From CAKUFA01 sp963656345 (GTDB lineage: Bacteria; Bacillota; Clostridia; Christensenellales; Aristaeellaceae), in the NCBI GenBank assembly GCA_963656345.1, contig CAVKHY010000007.1, positions 1 through 40,364 of the forward strand: 40,364 nt of DNA, written 5' to 3'. The position numbers and the translations under genes were made by a program. Positions within the stretch are counted from its first letter, which is position 1, and each line of letters opens with the position of its first letter. The notes beneath the pieces were generated by a model. That model searched no databases, was not told the DNA's origin, and saw only the letters and a program-made list of their open reading frames with translations. This document shows positions 8,558-17,077 of the stretch, one piece after another.

Positions 8558-9383
8558 GCTGTGCGGCCTCCTCTCTTGCCTTCAGGTCCTGCATGATCTG
8601 GGCATACTCCTCTGCCGTAGGCACTTTATGATGCCAGTTGGCCTTGTTTTCCATCACGGGAGAACCGCATCCCTTGGTGGTGTTGGCGATGATCACGGTA
8701 GGCTTTCCCTTAGTGGCCTTGGCTTCTTCAAAAGCACGGCGGAGGGAGGGAATATCGTTGCCGGGTACGGCGATGGCATGCCAGCCGAAGCTTGCCCAGC
8801 GGGTGCACTGGTCATCCTGCTGCATCACGTCCTCCGTGCTGCCGGAGATTTGCAGCCGATTCCGATCCACCACGGCGCATAGGTTGTCCAGCTTGTAGTG
8901 ACCGCCGGCCATAGCCCCTTCCCATACGGAGCCTTCTGCCAATTCACCGTCTCCCATCACGGTGTAGACCCGGGTGGGGCGGTCGTCCATTTTGGCGGCC
9001 AGCGCCATGCCGATGGATACCGGCAGACCATGTCCCAGGGAACCGCTGTTCATTTCAATGCCCGGCAGCTTGTTGTTGGGATGGCCGATGAACTTGGAAC
9101 CGAACTTGCTGAACTCTGCCAACACCTGTTCGTAGGGAAAGAACCCCTTTTCCGCCAGCACGGCGTACAGGGCTTCCACGGAATGCCCCTTGCTGAGAAC
9201 GAACAGATCCCGATTGGGGTCATCCTGATTTTCCGGAGAGATGTTCATCTGGTCAAAATACAGGGTGACAAGAATGTCAATGACGCTCATGTCCCCGCCG
9301 ATGTGTCCGCCTTTGCCGGCCATCACAATGTCCAGCACGTGCTGACGCAGATGGTAGGACAGTGCGGTTAAATTCTGCTTCAT
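8550..9383 (-). CDS. Split transketolase, N-terminal (TPP-binding) subunit
   Basis: The 277-residue product is the thiamine-diphosphate-binding half of transketolase. GHIGGDMSVIDIL is the entry motif, GHPNNKLPGIEMNSGSLGHG the substrate-side motif, and MGDGELAEGSVWEGAM the GDG...N-type TPP/Mg2+ site, continuing to VDRNRLQISG. ATG 9383 is chosen because GAGGTG lies just upstream and the preceding 21 codons of the open frame are not family-like. It begins four bases after the isomerase stop, so translation is probably coupled. Together with the C-terminal chain it would form the heterotetrameric enzyme seen for split transketolases. Confidence 0.9.
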   Translation of the reverse strand: MKQNLTALSYHLRQHVLDIVMAGKGGHIGGDMSVIDILVTLYFDQMNISPENQDDPNRDLFVLSKGHSVEALYAVLAEKGFFPYEQVLAEFSKFGSKFIGHPNNKLPGIEMNSGSLGHGLPVSIGMALAAKMDDRPTRVYTVMGDGELAEGSVWEGAMAGGHYKLDNLCAVVDRNRLQISGSTEDVMQQDDQCTRWASFGWHAIAVPGNDIPSLRRAFEEAKATKGKPTVIIANTTKGCGSPVMENKANWHHKVPTAEEYAQIMQDLKAREEAAQHE

Positions 9384-9387
9384 GTGC

Positions 9388-10809
9388 TTACACCTCGTCA
9401 AACACAACGTCTTCCCCGTGGAGGTAAGCCTTGACTTTTTCCTCAATGGGATCGTACAGGTCAGGCTTCACGCCCAGGTACTTGCAGGCTTCGTATACCA
9501 CCGGCACCACATCCCCGTGGATGGCGGCCACGTGATGAATGTAAGGACCTTCCACCACCTTGGCTTCCAGCCGCTTCAGGTTGGCAACCTCTACCCACAC
9601 ATAGGTGCCCCGGGTCCAGGGACCGTCAATGCCCTTAGCGTGACCCAGCAGAATGGAATATTCGCCGTCGTCCCCGTCAAAGCGGACAAGACTCATGGGG
9701 CCGTGCTTCGCCTCGGCAGATACGGCGCCGTTCTGCGGGAAGGCTACAGGCACGCAGATGCTGGGCTTTTCCTTCGCCACGGAAATGGGCCAGGGGCCGC
9801 AGTGCTGCAGCAGCTCCCCGTTGTCGTTGTCCGGGTGACGCACGGTCCAGTCGGAGAACATGACCCGGCGGGTGTTCATGGAAGCAGCCTCGGCAATCAA
9901 CTGGGAAATGGCACCGTGAATATCCGTTTCGCATACCACGGGAATGCCTTCTTCATTCAGCAGCGCATTGGCGGCACAGGGCATGATGCCGATTTCGTCC
10001 TGCAGGGCGTTCCAGCACTGAATGGCAATGGCGTTGCAGCCGTACTTCGCTGCAAGGCTCTTCATGGCTACCTTCAGGGCGGCTACGGAGGTGAGTCCTG
10101 CATCATCAATGCGGCAGGTCATGTTTTCCTTGCAGTAGGCCACCACCTTAGCAACCTCTGTTCCTTCCTCACGCCACTTCTTCATCTCTGCATACAGTTC
10201 CGGCAGAGGAATGGGAGAAAGCTGAATGTTGAACTTCTCCAGCAGCTCGCCTTCATTGCACATGGTGGACCAAAAGTCGAAGGGCCGGGGGCCGATCTGC
10301 AAAATTCGGGTGTGCCGGAAGGTACGCACCACATTGCACACAGCCAGGAAGTCCTTGACGCCCCGGGCAAACTCGGGGTCTTCCAGGTTGCAGTTGTTCA
10401 TGTAGGTAAAGGGCACATGGAAGCGGCGGAGCACCTTGCCGGTTGCAAACAGGCCGCACTGGCTGTCACGCAGGCGCATGCCGTTTTCATCCGGCCGCTC
10501 GTCCCGGGGGCCCCACAGCAGTACCGGCACATTCAGTGCCTTGGCCAGACGGGCGCACTCGTATTCCGTGCCGAAGTTGCAGTGAGCCAGGAACAGGCCG
10601 TCCACCTTTTCTGCCCGGAACTTGGCGATGATCTTTTCCAGCCCGGCATCATCGTACAGCAGGCCTTCCTCATTCACATCGTCAATGTCCACAAAGTTTA
10701 CATCCAGCTCCTTCAGCCGCTGAGCCGTCAGGTTGCGGAAGACGACGGCTGCAGGGGCGCTGAAGATGGCACGGCGGGTAGGGGCAAAACCAAGCTTGAT
10801 CGCGTTCAT
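9388..10809 (-). CDS. L-fucose/L-arabinose isomerase family protein
   Basis: The 473-residue protein matches the FucI/AraA-type isomerase family in length and fold. It has an N-terminal alternating alpha/beta region (VDGLFLAHCNFGTEYECARLA), a central region with QCWNALQDEIG and CETDIHGA, where Glu and Asp would hold the Mn2+, and a C-terminal barrel ending in HHVAAIHGD with the expected His. These enzymes convert aldoses to ketoses. The substrate cannot be assigned: members act on fucose, arabinose and other pentoses or deoxyhexoses, and many are uncharacterised. ATG 10809 has AGGAGA nine bases upstream. It lies between the rhamnosidase and the transketolase, so it probably supplies the ketose for the kinase. 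Confidence 0.82.
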   Translation of the reverse strand: MNAIKLGFAPTRRAIFSAPAAVVFRNLTAQRLKELDVNFVDIDDVNEEGLLYDDAGLEKIIAKFRAEKVDGLFLAHCNFGTEYECARLAKALNVPVLLWGPRDERPDENGMRLRDSQCGLFATGKVLRRFHVPFTYMNNCNLEDPEFARGVKDFLAVCNVVRTFRHTRILQIGPRPFDFWSTMCNEGELLEKFNIQLSPIPLPELYAEMKKWREEGTEVAKVVAYCKENMTCRIDDAGLTSVAALKVAMKSLAAKYGCNAIAIQCWNALQDEIGIMPCAANALLNEEGIPVVCETDIHGAISQLIAEAASMNTRRVMFSDWTVRHPDNDNGELLQHCGPWPISVAKEKPSICVPVAFPQNGAVSAEAKHGPMSLVRFDGDDGEYSILLGHAKGIDGPWTRGTYVWVEVANLKRLEAKVVEGPYIHHVAAIHGDVVPVVYEACKYLGVKPDLYDPIEEKVKAYLHGEDVVFDEV

Positions 10810-10828
10810 GATGTTCTATCTCCTGTTA

Positions 10829-13576
10829 TCAAAGGTCGTAGTGCACGGGAATCTGCTTCAGCGCCTCTTCCAGGGATTGAATTTCCTCATCCGTCACTTC
10901 GGAGAAGGGGGAGGAGAGCAGCTGACGCAGGGTATGCATTTCATACTGGAAGGCAACGCCGCGGAGAGCACGGGGGAATTTCTCCTGCAGCACCTGCCGG
11001 GTAGGCTCATATTGAATCAGGGCACTCAGGGGAGCATCCAGTGAGTAGCATGCCTTGGGCATGGCAACAGACGCATGATGATCACCGGGCATCAGGCGGG
11101 TAGAGGAGCCATCGGGCAGCTTCAGCAGTGCTTCGCAGCCAAAGGGAACATGCACATCCAGCGACCAGACGTCTCCGTCCCACGTCCATGCTGTGCGCCA
11201 GGTGCCGCAGGGGGAGGTATAGGCGGCTTTGCAGCTGGGCACACGAGGATCCGGCAGGGGAGCAATGTCCATGAACCTTCCGCCGGGATGATCGGCCTGA
11301 ATGCCGGCCATGGAGCGATACATCCAGGCGGCGATGGAACCGTAGGCGTAGTGATTCAGGGAATTCATGCCGTCCCGGTTCATGCTGCCGTCCGGCTCAA
11401 TGGAGTTCCACCGCTCCCAAATGGTGGTGGCACCGTTCTCAACCTCATACAGCCAGCCGGGATACGTCCGGCGCAGCAGCAGGGTGTAGGCCAGATCAAC
11501 CCGTCCGCTTTCGCACAGGACAGGCAGCAGCCAGGGCGTGCCAACAAAGCCGGTTCGAAGCTGGAAGCCGTTTTCTTCAATCAGCTTGACCAGCATGCGC
11601 TGGGTCTTTTCCTTGGCATGCTCAGGCACAAGCCCCATCCCCAGTGCCATGACGCAGGCAGTTTGGGTTTCAATGGCGATGCGGCCGGCAGGGGTGAAGT
11701 ACTCCGCCTGGAAGGCCTCCCGAATGTGCTGGGAGAGACGTTCATACTTGGCGGCATCCTCAGCCATGCCTAGAACCTTGGCTGCCTTGGCTGTCAGGCT
11801 GGCGGAATAGTAATAATAAGCGGTTGCGACATAAATCCGATCTGTGCCGCCGTAGACGCTGTCGCCGTCCAGGGCAAGCCAGTCGCCCAGCTGGGCGTTG
11901 CCTGCCCAAATGTAGCCGCAGTGATGGCGTTCGTTTTCCCGGGCGATCCAGTCTACCCAGTCCTTCATGGCAGGGTATTCCTGCTTCAGCATCGCCTTGT
12001 CCCCATAGTGGAGGTACAGCTGCCAGGGGATCACGCAGGCGGCATCGCCCCAGGCGGAAACGCCGTTCAGCTCGTACTTGCACATGGGCACCACGCAGGG
12101 AACACTGCCGTTCAGCAGCTTTTGTTCGCAGCGAAGATCCTCCATGAATTTGCGGAGGAAGCTTGCCGCATCCTCATGGTAGCAGGCTGTGTCGCAGAAG
12201 ATCTGAATATCGCCTGTCCAGCCCATGCGTTCATCCCGCTGAGGACAGTCGGTGGGAATGTCCAGAAAGTTGCTCTTCAGGCTCCACTTGCTGTTGAGAT
12301 ACAGCCGATTCAGCAGGGGATCGCCGGTTTCCAGCGTGCCTGTTTCTTCAATGCCGGAATAAACGGCACAGCCCACAAATTTGCTTGGGTCAAGCTTGCC
12401 CGGCCAGCCTTCCACCTTCACGTAGCGGAAGCCGAAGTAGGTAAAATGAGGCTGCACAAATCTGGGCGTACCATCGGAAAGATAGCGGAAAGTGCACTTG
12501 GCAGTGCGCAGATTGTCCCGGTAAATGGTACCGTTCAGCACGTGTTCGCCATACAGCAGGCGAATTTCCGTGCCCTTGGGCGCATCACACCAGAAGCCGC
12601 ACCAGCCGGCAAAGTTCTGCCCCATGTCCAGCACGGTGTCATCCGTTGCCAGCACCGTGGGAGTGAAATGTTCATGCACCAGAATTTTCGGGTTGCTTCT
12701 GGGTACAAGGGGCACCGCCGGGGCGGAAGTCCGCAGGGCAGGCTTAGGCTCACCGGCAGGCTGATTGGCATCCTGGGTTTCGCCGTCGTAGATGCTTTCC
12801 GTCAGCACCGTACTGCAGGTGACCTGCCAGCTTTCATCCGTGCCGAAGACTTCTTCCCGACCGTCGGCATACTTCAGGTGAAGCTCTGCCAGCAGTTTAT
12901 ACTCCGTGCCATAATGGGGGGAGGAACGCTTCAGACCGTAGTTGCCCATGTACCAGCCTTCGCCCAGCATAACGTCCAATACGTTGTCTCCTGCCTCCGG
13001 GCAAAGCTCCAGGGTCTGATACATCACTCTGCTGTCATAGGCATGGAAACCGGGGCGCAGCACTTCCTCCCCGATGACCTTGCCGTTCAAGCTGGGCTCA
13101 AACAGCCCCAAGCCTACGATATAGCACCGTGCCCATACCGGCTTTTCGGTCAAATGGAAGGTCTTGCGGAAAACAGGGCGAACCTCCCGTCCGAATGGGG
13201 AGGTGACCCATGCTGCCTGCCAGGGTTCATCTTTTCCTTTGGGCGTCTCGAACCAACTCCATGCACTGGTGACCTGCTCATCTGCATCGGTTAATACCGT
13301 GACTCGCCAGTAATAGCGGGTTCTCGGCGCCAGCGTCAGGGGAAGCGCCCAGCCGGCACTGTCCATACCTTCCAGCAGCTCCGTACCCTGCCAGCGGCTT
13401 GGAACAATGCCGGAATCGTACACCGGCGCACCATCCGGGGTCAGGGCAACCTCCACACGGGAGGCAGTCTGCTTCTGTCCCTGACTTTCTTCCACACGCC
13501 AGCTAAGCAGTGCCTGATCAAAGTCAAAGCCCAAAGGCTGCGTTTCGTGGCAAGTTTTCAAGCCTGTGATTTTCAT
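10829..13576 (-). CDS. Alpha-L-rhamnosidase, GH78
   Basis: The 915-residue protein has the GH78 layout. The N-terminal beta domains contain the fibronectin-like SWRVEESQGQKQTA and YYWRVTV. A jelly-roll region (WYMGNYGL, DMGQNFAGW) follows, then the (alpha/alpha)6 barrel with the hallmark DCPQRDERMGWTGD carrying acidic catalytic residues, and a C-terminal beta domain (SPCGTWRTAWTWDGD). No signal peptide is present, so it should work in the cytoplasm on imported small rhamnosides rather than on polymer outside the cell. ATG 13576 follows GAAGGAGGG. It is the fourth gene of the LacI-led operon. Terminal rhamnose occurs in pectins and plant flavonoid or saponin glycosides, the likely substrate class. 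Confidence 0.93.
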   Translation of the reverse strand: MKITGLKTCHETQPLGFDFDQALLSWRVEESQGQKQTASRVEVALTPDGAPVYDSGIVPSRWQGTELLEGMDSAGWALPLTLAPRTRYYWRVTVLTDADEQVTSAWSWFETPKGKDEPWQAAWVTSPFGREVRPVFRKTFHLTEKPVWARCYIVGLGLFEPSLNGKVIGEEVLRPGFHAYDSRVMYQTLELCPEAGDNVLDVMLGEGWYMGNYGLKRSSPHYGTEYKLLAELHLKYADGREEVFGTDESWQVTCSTVLTESIYDGETQDANQPAGEPKPALRTSAPAVPLVPRSNPKILVHEHFTPTVLATDDTVLDMGQNFAGWCGFWCDAPKGTEIRLLYGEHVLNGTIYRDNLRTAKCTFRYLSDGTPRFVQPHFTYFGFRYVKVEGWPGKLDPSKFVGCAVYSGIEETGTLETGDPLLNRLYLNSKWSLKSNFLDIPTDCPQRDERMGWTGDIQIFCDTACYHEDAASFLRKFMEDLRCEQKLLNGSVPCVVPMCKYELNGVSAWGDAACVIPWQLYLHYGDKAMLKQEYPAMKDWVDWIARENERHHCGYIWAGNAQLGDWLALDGDSVYGGTDRIYVATAYYYYSASLTAKAAKVLGMAEDAAKYERLSQHIREAFQAEYFTPAGRIAIETQTACVMALGMGLVPEHAKEKTQRMLVKLIEENGFQLRTGFVGTPWLLPVLCESGRVDLAYTLLLRRTYPGWLYEVENGATTIWERWNSIEPDGSMNRDGMNSLNHYAYGSIAAWMYRSMAGIQADHPGGRFMDIAPLPDPRVPSCKAAYTSPCGTWRTAWTWDGDVWSLDVHVPFGCEALLKLPDGSSTRLMPGDHHASVAMPKACYSLDAPLSALIQYEPTRQVLQEKFPRALRGVAFQYEMHTLRQLLSSPFSEVTDEEIQSLEEALKQIPVHYDL

Positions 13577-13598
13577 GCTCGTTTCCCTCCTTCAGCGG

Positions 13599-14522
13599 TC
13601 AGCGTTCCGGGTGACGGCTGTGGAACAACGCCAGCTTGGCGTACAGATCTTCAAAAATCAGGCGGCTGTCCACATGCTTGTAAACACGAATGGGACGATT
13701 GCCGGGGCAGTCCTGCACGTAGCAGCCATCGGGCTGAACGTGGGGCGCACTGACCCATTCATAATCGAACCGATGCTCGTAGAGGATCAGCCCCACTGCC
13801 GGACTATCGCCCAGCACCCAGGTTTCGCCGGTGCGGAAATCGCTGGCGGCGGGCTCGGGCTCATGAGCATGGTCGTTCAATTGATCGCACAGATAAGCAC
13901 CGATGGCGCCGCAGGGGCGTACCCGGTATTCCAGCTCGGCCAGGGATACGGCCATCATTTCGTACACGTTCTTCGGCACCTGCCACACCGGCACCTTGGA
14001 GCGGAACACCACATTGGCGGCGGTTACGTCATTGCCCATGTTGAACTCGGATCCGCCCTGGGGATAGGGTGCACCGCCGATCCAGATCACCGTCAGCCGG
14101 GAAGCAATGCGAGGCTCCATCAGCAGGGCGGAGGCCATGTCGGTCAGGGGTCCTAGGAAGGTAACGAACAGAGGACGGGGATCATCCTTCATGGCTTCCC
14201 GAATGATCAGCTGCGCACCCTCGGAATCCACCGGGGTGTTCTTGTCAGGCAGGGCATGGGGGGCTCCGTGGAAGATCATGCCTTCCTTGGGAAACTGCAT
14301 CTTATCAAAGATGGTTTCCAGCTCGCGGTAGCTCCGCTCCATGGCATCCGGCACCCGGGTGCCAAAGTGGGCACCAATGAAGCCTCGATTGTCCAGCTTG
14401 GGGGACAAAAGGGTCTGCACCACGCAAAACTGGTCGTCTGCCTCGTTCTTGGCGTCTGTGTCGGTGATCACACGGACAATTTTGCTTTCGGGTACGTGGA
14501 ACTGATAGTCGTTGTAGATCAT
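13599..14522 (-). CDS. Nucleoside-hydrolase-fold protein (IUNH family, divergent)
   Basis: The 307-residue protein has the IUNH fold. The calcium-binding N-terminal signature is altered: DTDAKNEADDQF replaces the usual DTDPGxDDA. FVTFLGPLTDMASALL and WIGGAPYPQGGSEFNMGND match the remaining active-site elements. Canonical members cleave ribonucleosides to base plus ribose. This variant form recurs beside carbohydrate genes, to my knowledge, and here lies inside a glycoside operon, so its natural substrate may be a pentosyl glycoside rather than a nucleoside. ATG 14522 has AGGAGAAAGG upstream. It has no signal peptide. Confidence 0.82.
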   Translation of the reverse strand: MIYNDYQFHVPESKIVRVITDTDAKNEADDQFCVVQTLLSPKLDNRGFIGAHFGTRVPDAMERSYRELETIFDKMQFPKEGMIFHGAPHALPDKNTPVDSEGAQLIIREAMKDDPRPLFVTFLGPLTDMASALLMEPRIASRLTVIWIGGAPYPQGGSEFNMGNDVTAANVVFRSKVPVWQVPKNVYEMMAVSLAELEYRVRPCGAIGAYLCDQLNDHAHEPEPAASDFRTGETWVLGDSPAVGLILYEHRFDYEWVSAPHVQPDGCYVQDCPGNRPIRVYKHVDSRLIFEDLYAKLALFHSRHPER

Positions 14523-14579
14523 ATCGTTCGCCTTTCTCCTGCATGATGCAGGGTCAAAACCATAACAGCCTGAAGCTGC

Positions 14580-15830
14580 TTAAACCAATCCTGTTTCCTT
14601 CGCCATGGAAAGTGCCAACACATTCCAGTTGATAAAGCCTCCGTTCATCACGGGCTCTCCTGTTTCCGGGCTGTAGTATTCGTGGAGGCAGCCATGCTGG
14701 AGAAGATCCTGCCCCAGCAAGTGTACGGAGCGGGCGGCAATGTTCCGGGCTTCCTGATGGTATCCGTACTTTTCCAGCCCCATGCACACAATGTAGTTGG
14801 CAATCAGCCAAATGGGACCCAGCCAGTTGGAAGGGTTATTGGTGGCAGACAGGTCGTACATCTTTTCATTGCGGGCAAGGGTACGAATGCCGAAGGGGGA
14901 AGCGAAGGTTTCCGCATCCACCGCCCAGCGGCGCATTTTTTTCGCCTGCTCCCGGGTGGCAATCCCTGCATAGAGGGGGATGAAACCGCTCCATACCCGA
15001 ATGCGGATGGGGATGGTTTTCCAGAATACGCCCAGCCCTTTGTGGAACCAATCGTAGGGACGGGTGTGGATGTCCACATCCACGGAATAGAAGAACCCAT
15101 CCCGAGGATCCCAGCATTCCGCCTGGATACTGTCAATCAGCGCCTGCTGCTTGGCGGCATACCGGGATGCTTCCTCCGGCATCTGCCACAGGGTGTACAA
15201 CTTCTCCAAACTCTCCAATTCTCTGACCATGAAGGCGTTGAGGAAAATGTTGGCCGTGCTGTCCTGAGGACGACCGAAGGAGGCCGGGTCGTTGTCCATG
15301 CCGATCATAATATCATCATGCCACACATACAGACCGCTGCGCTGCTGGAAATACGTGTCGTAGTACTCCATATACCGGTGGAAAGCCTCGGCATAAGGCT
15401 TTGCCCAGTCGGCGCTGCCTTTTTTCTCGGACACCAGCAGAGCTTGGCAGGCAAGGAAAGGCTTGTGCATATTCATCCGCACCCCTTCCTTGTGCTTCCG
15501 GTTCAGGTAAGTTTCCTCCCCTTTGCCGTCATCCACGATCATCATGGGTATATAACCGTCCGGCATTTGGTGGTCGAAGAAATTCTGCACATTGCCCATG
15601 GCGTGGCAGAGGATTTTCTGCTGCATGGGGGCATCAAAGCAATCCCATAGGCTCAGCAGCCCGTAAGCGGACCAGTAAGTGTCCCAATCCCAAACGTTTC
15701 CGTGATAGACCGAGCCGGGATCGATAAAAGGATAGTGAATGAAGCTGTAGGGTTCTTTCAGCATATCCTTGGCATGGGAAAGAATGTAGTCTTTCACACG
15801 GTCGTAGTCTGCCTGCCATGATGCGTCCAT
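14580..15830 (-). CDS. (alpha/alpha)6-barrel glycoside hydrolase, trehalase/GH63-like
   Basis: The 416-residue protein has features of the MGH1/GH63/trehalase clan. It has the early aromatic motif VWDWDTYW (residues ~46-53), HDDIMIGMDNDPASFG in the middle, and the late NPSNWLGPIWLIANY and ETGEPVMNGGFINWN segments that carry active-site residues in this fold. The exact CAZy family and substrate are uncertain. ATG 15830 is chosen: AAAGGAG, overlapping the end of the repressor gene, precedes it by about seven bases, and the longer open frame runs back into the LacI gene. It starts two bases after the repressor stop, so it is in the same operon. No signal peptide is present, consistent with an intracellular oligosaccharide substrate. 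Confidence 0.8.
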   Translation of the reverse strand: MDASWQADYDRVKDYILSHAKDMLKEPYSFIHYPFIDPGSVYHGNVWDWDTYWSAYGLLSLWDCFDAPMQQKILCHAMGNVQNFFDHQMPDGYIPMMIVDDGKGEETYLNRKHKEGVRMNMHKPFLACQALLVSEKKGSADWAKPYAEAFHRYMEYYDTYFQQRSGLYVWHDDIMIGMDNDPASFGRPQDSTANIFLNAFMVRELESLEKLYTLWQMPEEASRYAAKQQALIDSIQAECWDPRDGFFYSVDVDIHTRPYDWFHKGLGVFWKTIPIRIRVWSGFIPLYAGIATREQAKKMRRWAVDAETFASPFGIRTLARNEKMYDLSATNNPSNWLGPIWLIANYIVCMGLEKYGYHQEARNIAARSVHLLGQDLLQHGCLHEYYSPETGEPVMNGGFINWNVLALSMAKETGLV

Positions 15831-15832
15831 CC

Positions 15833-16864
15833 TTATTCTCCTTTCTTGACGGTACTGACGGAATCCCGGCACACGGTGTTGACGGTAACACGAATCTGGT
15901 TGTACCCTTCCCTGGTTTCTGGTACAAGGCTGAGCAGGGTTCGAATGGCGGTCATGGCCAGCTGACGGCGATAGACGTGAATGGTGGTCAGCTGAGGGGT
16001 GCAGGCAAGGCACACGGATGTGTCATCCATGCCGACGATGGAAACATCCTCCGGCACACGGTAGCCGGCTTCCCGCAGGGCTCGCATACAGCCAATGGCC
16101 ATTAAATCGTTGGCGGCGAAGAAGGCAGTGGGCATAGCGCCTTTGTTTTCCTTCAGCAGGGTCTTCATATCCTGATAAGCGCCCTCAATGGAGGGCGATA
16201 CTTTCCACAGCCGGGCATCATGGGTGGAAAGACCCAAACGGCGCAGGGCACTGTAGTAGCCGTTCAGCCGCTCTTCAATGTTGCTGAAAGCAAAGCTGCT
16301 GGTAATGTGGTCAATCCTTCGATGTCCATGGTCATGCAGCAGCTTGACGGCCAGGTAAGCGGCGCCTTCATTGTCCATCACCACGGAATGGAAGGGTTCA
16401 AAGGCGCAGGCGTTGTCCAGTACCACAAGGGGTGCATGGCAGGCGGAGAAGGCAGCCAGCTCTTCCTTTTGCATTTCCGTACCCAGAAGGAGAATGCCGC
16501 AGCAGTCCTCCCGGCAAATTTCCTGCACATGCTGGAGGGTTTCGCCACCCCGATAGGCGTTGATGTGGGTGACCATCAGTTCCATGCCCGCACGCTTGCA
16601 TTCTTCCTGCACGCTCTCAATCAGCTCAGCGAAGAATACCGTATCCATCAGCACCGTGCCGCTGGAGCGATAAACCACCAGCCGGACATAGTTCTTCCTG
16701 CCGGCACTGTCTTCCTGATAGTGATAACCCATCTCCCGGGCAATGGTCAGGATCCGCTCTGCCACCGCCCTGCTGACGCCGGGTTTTCCATTCAGCGCAT
16801 TGCTCACCGTTGCCGGGGACACATTGGCAATGGCTGCAATTTCTCTTACCTTAGGCTTCGCCAT
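15833..16864 (-). CDS. LacI-family transcriptional repressor, first gene of the sugar operon
   Basis: The 343-residue protein has an N-terminal LacI helix-turn-helix (KVREIAAIANVSPATVSNAL) and hinge helix (VSRAVAERIL), followed by a periplasmic-binding-protein-type sensor domain with DHGHRRIDHITSS and FFAANDLMAIGCMRAL. ATG 16864 is chosen from three closely spaced ATGs (16873, 16870, 16864) because only it is nine bases from AAAAGGA. It lies directly upstream of, and in line with, seven catabolic genes. It therefore most likely represses its own operon by binding the two related sites in its promoter, and is released by a sugar ligand. Confidence 0.93.
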   Translation of the reverse strand: MAKPKVREIAAIANVSPATVSNALNGKPGVSRAVAERILTIAREMGYHYQEDSAGRKNYVRLVVYRSSGTVLMDTVFFAELIESVQEECKRAGMELMVTHINAYRGGETLQHVQEICREDCCGILLLGTEMQKEELAAFSACHAPLVVLDNACAFEPFHSVVMDNEGAAYLAVKLLHDHGHRRIDHITSSFAFSNIEERLNGYYSALRRLGLSTHDARLWKVSPSIEGAYQDMKTLLKENKGAMPTAFFAANDLMAIGCMRALREAGYRVPEDVSIVGMDDTSVCLACTPQLTTIHVYRRQLAMTAIRTLLSLVPETREGYNQIRVTVNTVCRDSVSTVKKGE

Positions 16865-16899
16865 GTGCATCATTCCTTTTTCCACTTTGCGTTGTTTAT

Positions 16900-16928
16900 A
16901 TTATACGAATAAATTTGTTCAGTGTCAA
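16900..16928 (-). promoter_or_regulatory. Perfect consensus promoter of the sugar operon
   Basis: Read on the minus strand: TTGACA (16923-16928), a 17-base spacer, TATAAT (16900-16905). Both hexamers are exact sigma-A consensus. It lies 35 bases upstream of the repressor start. A promoter this strong in front of a catabolic operon implies tight repression. Confidence 0.9.
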
Positions 16929-16952
16929 TGTGAATCGTTTATATTTGTTCAG
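16906..16952 (-). promoter_or_regulatory. Two related operator-like repeats for the LacI-type repressor
   Basis: Two 17-base direct repeats, 16906-16922 and 16936-16952, agree at 14 of 17 positions and start exactly 30 bases apart, about three helical turns. The first fills the -35/-10 spacer and contains a near-perfect 14-base palindrome (16907-16920, six of seven pairs). The second lies just upstream of the -35. The placement would block RNA polymerase. Confidence 0.7.
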
Positions 16953-17023
16953 TTTTTTGATTGATTGGCTTCGCACAAATATGCACAGGGAAAAATCGGG
17001 AAAAGTGTGCCGGAACAACAAAA

Positions 17024-17060
17024 CACCCTGCCTCGGTGCTGGACGCATCAAGACAGGGTG
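17024..17060 (-). terminator. Terminator downstream of trpS
   Basis: A CACCCTG/CAGGGTG stem (17024-17030 with 17054-17060) has a loop of about 23 bases. On the minus strand it is followed by TTTTGTTG, and on the plus strand by CTTCTTTTTT, so it could work in both directions. It separates trpS from the sugar operon promoter. Confidence 0.65.
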
Positions 17061-17077
17061 CTTCTTTTTTCTGCTGA

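Noticed and set aside
9382..11004. 540-codon plus-strand open frame opposite the isomerase and rhamnosidase genes
   Set aside because: It is antisense to two clear genes and its translation (many His, Gln, Val in low-complexity order) is a mirror of minus-strand coding bias.
11921..13294. 457-codon plus-strand open frame opposite the GH78 gene
   Set aside because: Shadow of the rhamnosidase; no family-like motif and no ribosome binding site.
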